Assembly (NCBI GenBank): GCA_003645745.1
Contig: QNCH01000059.1
Coordinates: 1 to 8,362 of the forward strand
Length of the DNA: 8,362 bases
DNA from: Candidatus Omnitrophota bacterium
GTDB lineage: Bacteria > Omnitrophota > Gorgyraeia > B26-G9
Direction: 5' to 3'
The first letter of the stretch is position 1. Each line of letters starts with the position of its first letter. The position numbers were made by a program, and so were the translations under genes. The notes beneath the pieces are model-generated. The model was not told where the DNA came from and made no database searches. It saw nothing but the letters and a program-made list of their open reading frames with translations. Shown here in pieces: positions 6,201-8,362 of the stretch.

Positions 6201-8361
6201 GCGCTCTTGTCTGTTTATCCGCAATTGAGTAACGGATTAATTCCTCGGCAATATTCGACTCTTGCGCAGGCGCGGTATCCTGCTCAGATTTTGCCTTCCC
6301 GCTTTGCGTTTTAAAAAGAAAAGCTGTATCTACTCCCAATGAATCAAGCAATGCTTTAAGCTGCGCGAAACTAGTATAAAAACCATCAAGGTCATCTAAA
6401 TATATTTGTAATGCCTCTATCATTTTTTGCTGTGATATCGCGCTTTCCTGTATTAAGCCACGATAAAGCTTTGCCTCATAATCCTGTCTGTACTTTAAAA
6501 ATAATTCAGCGCTAACCTTCATTTTTTGTCCATAGCCTTTTGTGTCTATAATCAACGCGTTAAGCTGTAAAGACAAATCGCGCAATGCTGAATTCTTTTT
6601 ATTCTCAGCAATTTTCTTTTCCCATATATATGGTGCAATCCGTCTGGCAATACGCTCTACATTTGGAGTTTTAAAACTAATGCCGGCTACAATGTCTTTA
6701 ATCTCTTGATTATCCTTGCTGCTGAATTTAAAACCTGCCAATATACTCGCTTTAAAGTCAAAATCATTTGTCAATAAATTATTAATAAAAATGTTAGTTT
6801 TTTCTACTTGAGCGGAAAGAACACGAATTTGCGAGGCATTTAACACATTCACGTTCTTTAACATACTTGTACGCAGATCACCTAATGCTATATCTGCCCC
6901 CTGTTTTTGTTTTTTTAAAAAACTATTCAGTTTAATTATTCTAAGATTATCTGCCGGAGAAATGCCTAAAAGTATTTTCAGCTCTTTAGTTAACGCTTCT
7001 TTTTGCATCGCCAAACTTTGTTTTGTCTTTTTATCTTTAATCTGTGCCCTTTCTTCAACTATACTTTCTATCCATGCTAACTGGATTAATAATTCATTTG
7101 CTTTTAAACGCGCTTTTTGCTGAGCGTCCAGCCACGCGGATTTTGTGATTTCTTTTTCTATTTTTCTGCGTTCATTTTCGCCAAAATACGGCAAATGGTT
7201 AGTTTCAGAACTAAGCTCTATAACTCCTGTAGTAATAGGTGAACTATGCCCATACCATTGTGTTGCTTGAGAATAAACAGGAGGTTTCTCAAGTATCCAT
7301 TTAAGCCTTAAATCAGAATTTTCTCTGGCAAATTTATAATTCAAATGGGTAATAATTGTATCAAAATCAGACACAGCTGCTAATTTAGGAATTTTCGAAG
7401 CGCTGATTACATATTTTTTATGCCTTTGCTGCTCAGATTGCTGTCCATTCTTTAACCCATTACGCAATGCCTGAATTAATGTTTGCAGCGCTTTACCGGT
7501 AATCCTGTTTTTAGAATCCGGATTTAACAAATCATCAGAAACAGAAAAACGCAGCCTTTGCTTTTGTAAACTTAACTTAAGCTTATCTATTTCAATTGTT
7601 GATTTCAATTTTTCAATATCATTTTCCAGATTAATTTTTTGTTCTTGTTTACTTATTCTCTCGCTACGATTAAAATATCCGCTAGACCAACGCACCAGCT
7701 TTACCCCTGCCCATAAAACAACCATATCCGGTTCAGGAGCAAGAAAAATAAACGCAGGTAAATTAAATTTCAGGTCACCATTCTTTTCTAAAATCTTTTT
7801 ATTTTCCTGCAAAATTATTAATTGTTCCTGCTTCATTAATAATTCTGCCTGCTGCCGGCTTAAAGCGCGATCATTACCATAAAAATCTGCTATTTTTTCA
7901 TCTAAATTTTTTAAGCTGATCTTGATATCCAAAGGTGTGTCTAAAGGCTGTCCAAGAAGGCTGTTGATCAGAATGATCAATTTAGCCTGTGTTAATTCTA
8001 ATTGAGTACGTTCCAAAACATTAAAATTTTCTTTATGCTTTGCTAAATTTTCAGAGTTGACTACAGATAAAATAACTGCTTTAATAAACACTTCTTTAAG
8101 ATTAGCCCCAACTAATGCTTTTTGCACCTTGCTTTTGCTTAAGCTTGCCAATTTTTTTACCTGTTTTTCACCCCTGGTACGGTTAAACTCTGCTGATAAT
8201 CCGGGAAACCAGCCAAACATAGAATTGCCAAAATCATAACCAACCCCCAGATCAATACTTAATTTAGCTAATGAATCAACTCCTCCAGCTAATATTTGCG
8301 CTTGTTTAACTTTGATCAATGTGTTACGATATGAAAAATTTTGAGGCAAAACATAGTTTGA
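1..8361 (-). CDS. Giant multi-domain envelope protein, internal fragment (partial at both ends)
   Basis: One minus-strand frame is open through the entire window, giving 2,787 sense codons with no stop. Neither start nor stop is inside, so the gene is longer than 8.36 kb. The translation looks like real protein throughout: hydrophobic and charged residues alternate, helices are amphipathic, and no low-complexity filler dominates. Modules in order are TolC/outer-membrane-factor-like repeats (about 1-685), an unassigned region (690-1650), an alpha/alpha-toroid glycosidase-like domain (1651-2066), a charged helical connector (2067-2265) and beta-rich repeats (2266-2787). I count five cysteines (residues 921, 1905, 2442, 2630, 2779) and see no hydrophobic stretch long enough for a membrane helix, which suits an exported protein; a signal peptide would lie upstream, outside the window. 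There is no frameshift, so the gene looks intact. In-frame ATGs exist, but none has a convincing ribosome site or domain boundary to mark a start. The protein's precise function is unknown; a role in the cell envelope is inferred. The reading frame is near certain. Confidence 0.97.
289..666 (-). repeat. C-terminal beta-rich repeat copy 2
   Basis: Residues 2566-2691. It opens with DPQGNTLFQMEAP (2568-2580), then LIWQQVIDKYGRTIIKYKG (2584-2602), whose anchor glycine (2594) is 116 residues after that of copy 1. TGQFMRN matches the DGTFVKE and KGEFIRQ segments of the other copies. An insertion of about 30 residues (FCETHPDFKNELDKMHYAPE, 2629-2648) precedes the strand MIGAAYLYDAENSDYELLVG (2660-2679). 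LIWQQ.ID..GR and AAYLYD are the clearest links to copy 3. Confidence 0.65.
667..966 (-). repeat. C-terminal beta-rich repeat copy 1
   Basis: Residues 2466-2565. The anchor is YIDVSDNRGNLVFRFNGRLL (2470-2489), followed by EDGTFVKEKITIYSYKYE (2490-2507) and, after FADYGI, the strand GETYIYDID (2532-2540). The pattern is: charged turn with Gly, alternating hydrophobic strand, short Gly turn, Gly-x-Phe, then a strand rich in Tyr. It returns in the next two copies. The conserved anchor glycine is residue 2478. Similarity to YD/RHS beta repeats is general and not diagnostic. Confidence 0.6.
967..1566 (-). other. Beta-rich region preceding the C-terminal repeats, possibly a degenerate repeat
   Basis: Residues 2266-2465. 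It begins with an acidic turn, YDDYDSDGNK (2270-2279), followed by strands with Gly/Asn turns: LTFYQGSLVKKEIFDKETGK (2308-2327), NKYGIKTGGYLTNAITGKKI (2337-2356) and GYNPKTGEYTELEKD (2363-2377). The NKYG-I turn at 2337-2341 resembles the KYGRT and NRGNL anchors of the clear repeats but sits 138 residues before the first of them. A second similar turn, DENGREMFIRTW (2413-2424), is 62 residues before. This may be an older, more diverged copy. The acidic DYDSDGN loop might bind calcium, but one short loop is weak evidence. Confidence 0.45.
1567..2163 (-). other. Charged helical connector, possible coiled coil
   Basis: Residues 2067-2265. Residues 2088-2165 are dominated by Lys, Glu, Gln and Leu, for example TKDEKEKVLVGEQYVKIEEH (2105-2124) and KEELQKLLKKGLENLSSREQ (2133-2152), with leucines spaced as in a coiled coil or long helical hairpin. 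A short beta insertion, YFNAETSQYGYYDLASGELK (2168-2187), interrupts it before another charged helix (2199-2222). The final part (HGSLIENGVHIGRNVFMREL) moves into a helix leading to the beta repeats. It probably acts as a spacer. Confidence 0.45.
2164..3411 (-). other. Alpha/alpha-toroid (six-hairpin) glycosidase-like domain
   Basis: Residues 1651-2066. Its motifs appear in the order seen in bacterial six-hairpin glycosidase-like proteins: TTYLYDEALVGMFLSLLEE (1690-1708), an ATGPAAYQGMFFFQAYQDT segment (1761-1779), an RQQKNGGLVKGV turn (1798-1809), a SGEENNGAAALFARLYSLY helix (1826-1844), FFATDVGVQVFMRCGPE (1892-1908), a GRATEGMLEISGQMAVGHL helix (1960-1978), and a final GAWIGFAKAGFNLL (2049-2062). 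Paired helices with Asp/Glu and aromatic residues at loop ends fit a toroid with a sugar cleft. Candidate acidic residues are D1695, E1696, E1828, E1829, D1896 and E1964. From memory, relatives often carry Glu-His-Asn where this protein has Glu-Glu-Asn, so activity is uncertain; it may bind glycan without cleaving it. Substrate cannot be read from the sequence. Confidence 0.6.
3412..4056 (-). other. Mixed alpha/beta region just before the toroid domain
   Basis: Residues 1436-1650. It opens with RNKDTGLLNDWFAYFSGGE (1436-1454). Asp-Thr-Gly-Leu followed by Asp resembles the TGL motif found near the start of several alpha/alpha-toroid glycosidases, so this region could be an N-terminal extension or degenerate first part of the next domain. 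Further on are a Gly-rich loop (GSVSGKAYLGKGDF, 1462-1475) and a beta stretch (PVYVNELTGGIIIFGLPSYD, 1583-1602). The end (1608-1650) is hydrophilic and linker-like, with many Lys, Glu and Arg and the tract ESTRRESPPIVKE. Function is unknown. Confidence 0.4.
4057..4866 (-). other. Second unassigned helical region of the giant protein
   Basis: Residues 1166-1435. It is mostly helical and alanine/lysine-rich. A segment around 1241-1266 (MALNLFGEMIAKGQIDKAEQ) has the spacing of a single TPR-like helical hairpin, but I see no tandem TPR array. The rest (1270-1430) continues as amphipathic helices, with a short Gln-rich break (IVQPQQAKAEKI). It may be a scaffold joining the beta-rich part to the glycosidase-like part. 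No catalytic motif is visible. Confidence 0.4.
4867..5646 (-). other. Unassigned beta-rich region of the giant protein
   Basis: Residues 906-1165. Predicted strands by pattern include KKVIDLFAGPDASMAVVLRM (948-967), RYQIWLQDGKEEYIVLFNPV (1028-1047) and GIPLVVLRYHNQQGELIERP (1119-1138). Short turn motifs with Asp/Asn-x-x-Gly (VDKFGNPIGDPVG, YHNQQGELI, KNKNGVLKK) recall the turns of the C-terminal repeats and, loosely, YD/RHS-type beta repeats. The canonical YD pattern is not met. This could be an adhesion-like or carbohydrate-binding beta domain, but no specific family is supported. Confidence 0.4.
5647..6294 (-). other. Unassigned helical region of the giant protein
   Basis: Residues 690-905. 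After a Gln/Ala/Ser-rich linker the sequence is strongly helical, with Trp/Tyr-containing segments such as ARLWEKAWDEIAAI (719-732) and SRQWYARYDQLAVKVV (749-764), then LRKFVRNNLLPIYEQALKEV. The middle part (820-880) carries aromatic-rich helices, including SYYFEFMENMYSLKYRIV. No known motif, metal site or nucleotide site stands out. It might be a helical bundle that packs against the preceding TolC-like units or serves as a spacer. I do not recognise a family. Confidence 0.4.
5953..5980 (+). terminator. Terminator-like hairpin antisense to the giant gene
   Basis: On the plus strand a perfect 8-base stem (CTGCCTCA at 5953-5960 and TGAGGCAG at 5966-5973) closes a 5-base loop and is followed by CTTTTTA. 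This is the shape of an intrinsic terminator for transcription antisense to the gene. It lies inside coding sequence (residues 795-803) and no plus-strand gene precedes it. It may be chance, or it may limit antisense transcription. The structure is certain; the function is doubtful. Confidence 0.25.
6307..6849 (-). repeat. TolC/OEP-like half-repeat 4
   Basis: Residues 505-685. A helix (VLNASQIRVLSAQVEKTNIF, 506-525) leads to a strand pair, FDFKASILAGFKFSS (534-548) and DIVAGISFKTPNVERIA (556-572), separated by a charged turn. A long helix then runs from about 568 to 640. The entry motif ISFKTPNVERI corresponds to the strand-to-helix junctions of the earlier units, and N567 is 174 residues after F393. 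The final helices end at LKALLDSLGVDTAFLF (668-683), a looser form of the LLG closure. A hydrophilic linker (GKAKSEQDTAPAQESN, 688-703) separates this array from the next region, which supports a domain border here. Confidence 0.6.
6937..7389 (-). repeat. TolC/OEP-like half-repeat 3
   Basis: Residues 325-475. This is the best match of the four. The opening helix (FDTIITHLNYKFARENSD, 333-350) has the shape of the OEP start, in which a helix ends in an Asn-Pro/Asp cap and continues as a second helix. A Tyr/Ser/Thr-rich linker and the strand GVIELSSETNHLPYFGENE (379-397) follow, like the OEP strand that enters the periplasmic helix with a Leu-Pro-aromatic-Gly motif. The long helix 398-460 is rich in Lys, Glu, Ala and Leu and closes with LKILLGISPADNLRI (461-475), matching the LLGQP closure of repeat 1. 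Anchor F393 lies 163 residues after F230 of repeat 2. Confidence 0.65.
7492..7893 (-). repeat. TolC/OEP-like half-repeat 2
   Basis: Residues 157-290. A helix beginning near DRALSRQQAELL (164-175) continues through LIILQENKKILEKNG and breaks at a beta stretch, FNLPAFIFLAPEPD (199-212). The second strand, VVLWAGVKLVRWSSGYFNRS (214-233), runs into another long Lys/Glu/Leu helix. In OEP proteins the comparable order is a helix starting at an Asn-Pro-like cap, a Pro-led strand, a turn, a strand with Gly/aromatic residues, and a return helix. The turn from strand to helix (YFNRSER, 229-235) resembles FNRTRGEK of repeat 1, 171 residues earlier. The unit is shorter than a free-standing OEP domain (usually about 180-190 residues). 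The register is clear by eye, but sequence identity between repeats is low. Confidence 0.6.
7912..8361 (-). repeat. TolC/OEP-like half-repeat 1 (N-terminally truncated by window edge)
   Basis: Residues 1-150. A beta-like stretch (LSIDLGVGYDFG, 34-45) leads to an aromatic/Gly/Pro turn (FGWFPG) and a strand ending in FNRTRGEK (59-66). A long amphipathic helix rich in Lys, Ala and Leu follows, then a second helix closing in LINSLLGQPLDTPLDI (132-147). The order strand, turn, strand, long helices, then a closing LLG motif followed by a Pro/Leu strand is typical of outer membrane efflux protein (OEP, TolC-type) half-repeats. The helical partner that normally precedes the first strand probably lies mostly upstream of the window. 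Anchor residue F59 is about 170 residues from the matching anchor of the next unit. The assignment is by pattern, not by alignment. Confidence 0.6.
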
Positions 8362-8362
8362 A

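Noticed and set aside
7964..7980. Inverted repeat TTGATCA-GAA-TGATCAA, operator-like
   Set aside because: It sits inside coding sequence and encodes a hydrophobic Leu/Ile helix (LIILIN); no promoter or gene start is nearby.
8297..8330. GGAGGA on the minus strand near the right edge as a possible ribosome site for an internal start
   Set aside because: No in-frame ATG, GTG or TTG follows at suitable spacing as a plausible start, and the frame stays open to the window edge with the first TolC-like unit already under way.

Overview
The whole 8,362-base window is the inside of one very large protein-coding gene on the minus strand. One frame (codons at plus positions 3k+1 to 3k+3) reads from base 8361 to base 1 without a stop: 2,787 codons, with neither the real start nor the real stop in view. 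Every other open frame is short and lies antisense or out of frame to it. I see no RNA gene, mobile element, CRISPR array, promoter or gene-free gap.

Layout, following the protein from its N-terminal side (right end of the window) to its C-terminal side (left end); residue 1 is the first visible codon. (1) Residues 1-685 hold four diverged, mostly helical units about 170 residues apart. They resemble the half-repeats of TolC-type outer-membrane efflux proteins. (2) Residues 690-1650 are unassigned: a helical part, a beta-rich part with short Asp/Gly turn motifs, another helical part, and a mixed alpha/beta part. (3) Residues 1651-2066 look like an alpha/alpha-toroid domain of the six-hairpin glycosidase kind. 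(4) Residues 2067-2265 are a charged helical connector. (5) Residues 2266-2787 are beta-rich, with at least three diverged repeats of about 120 residues that run off the left edge.

The organism is probably an uncultured bacterium. Base composition is in the mid-30s percent GC by eye, the tetranucleotide CGCG is clearly over-represented, and the gene is giant and built of envelope-type and glycan-type modules. This fits Omnitrophota (former OP3), where giant genes have been reported, but that placement is inference; other uncultured didermal bacteria cannot be excluded. A TolC-like fold implies an outer membrane.

Taken together, the modules suggest an extracytoplasmic giant protein that joins channel-like or periplasm-spanning helical units to a glycan-active or glycan-binding toroid and a repetitive beta-rich stalk. 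Only about five cysteines in 2,787 residues and no convincing internal membrane helix agree with life outside the cytoplasm. All functional statements rest on reading the translated sequence by eye, without database searches.
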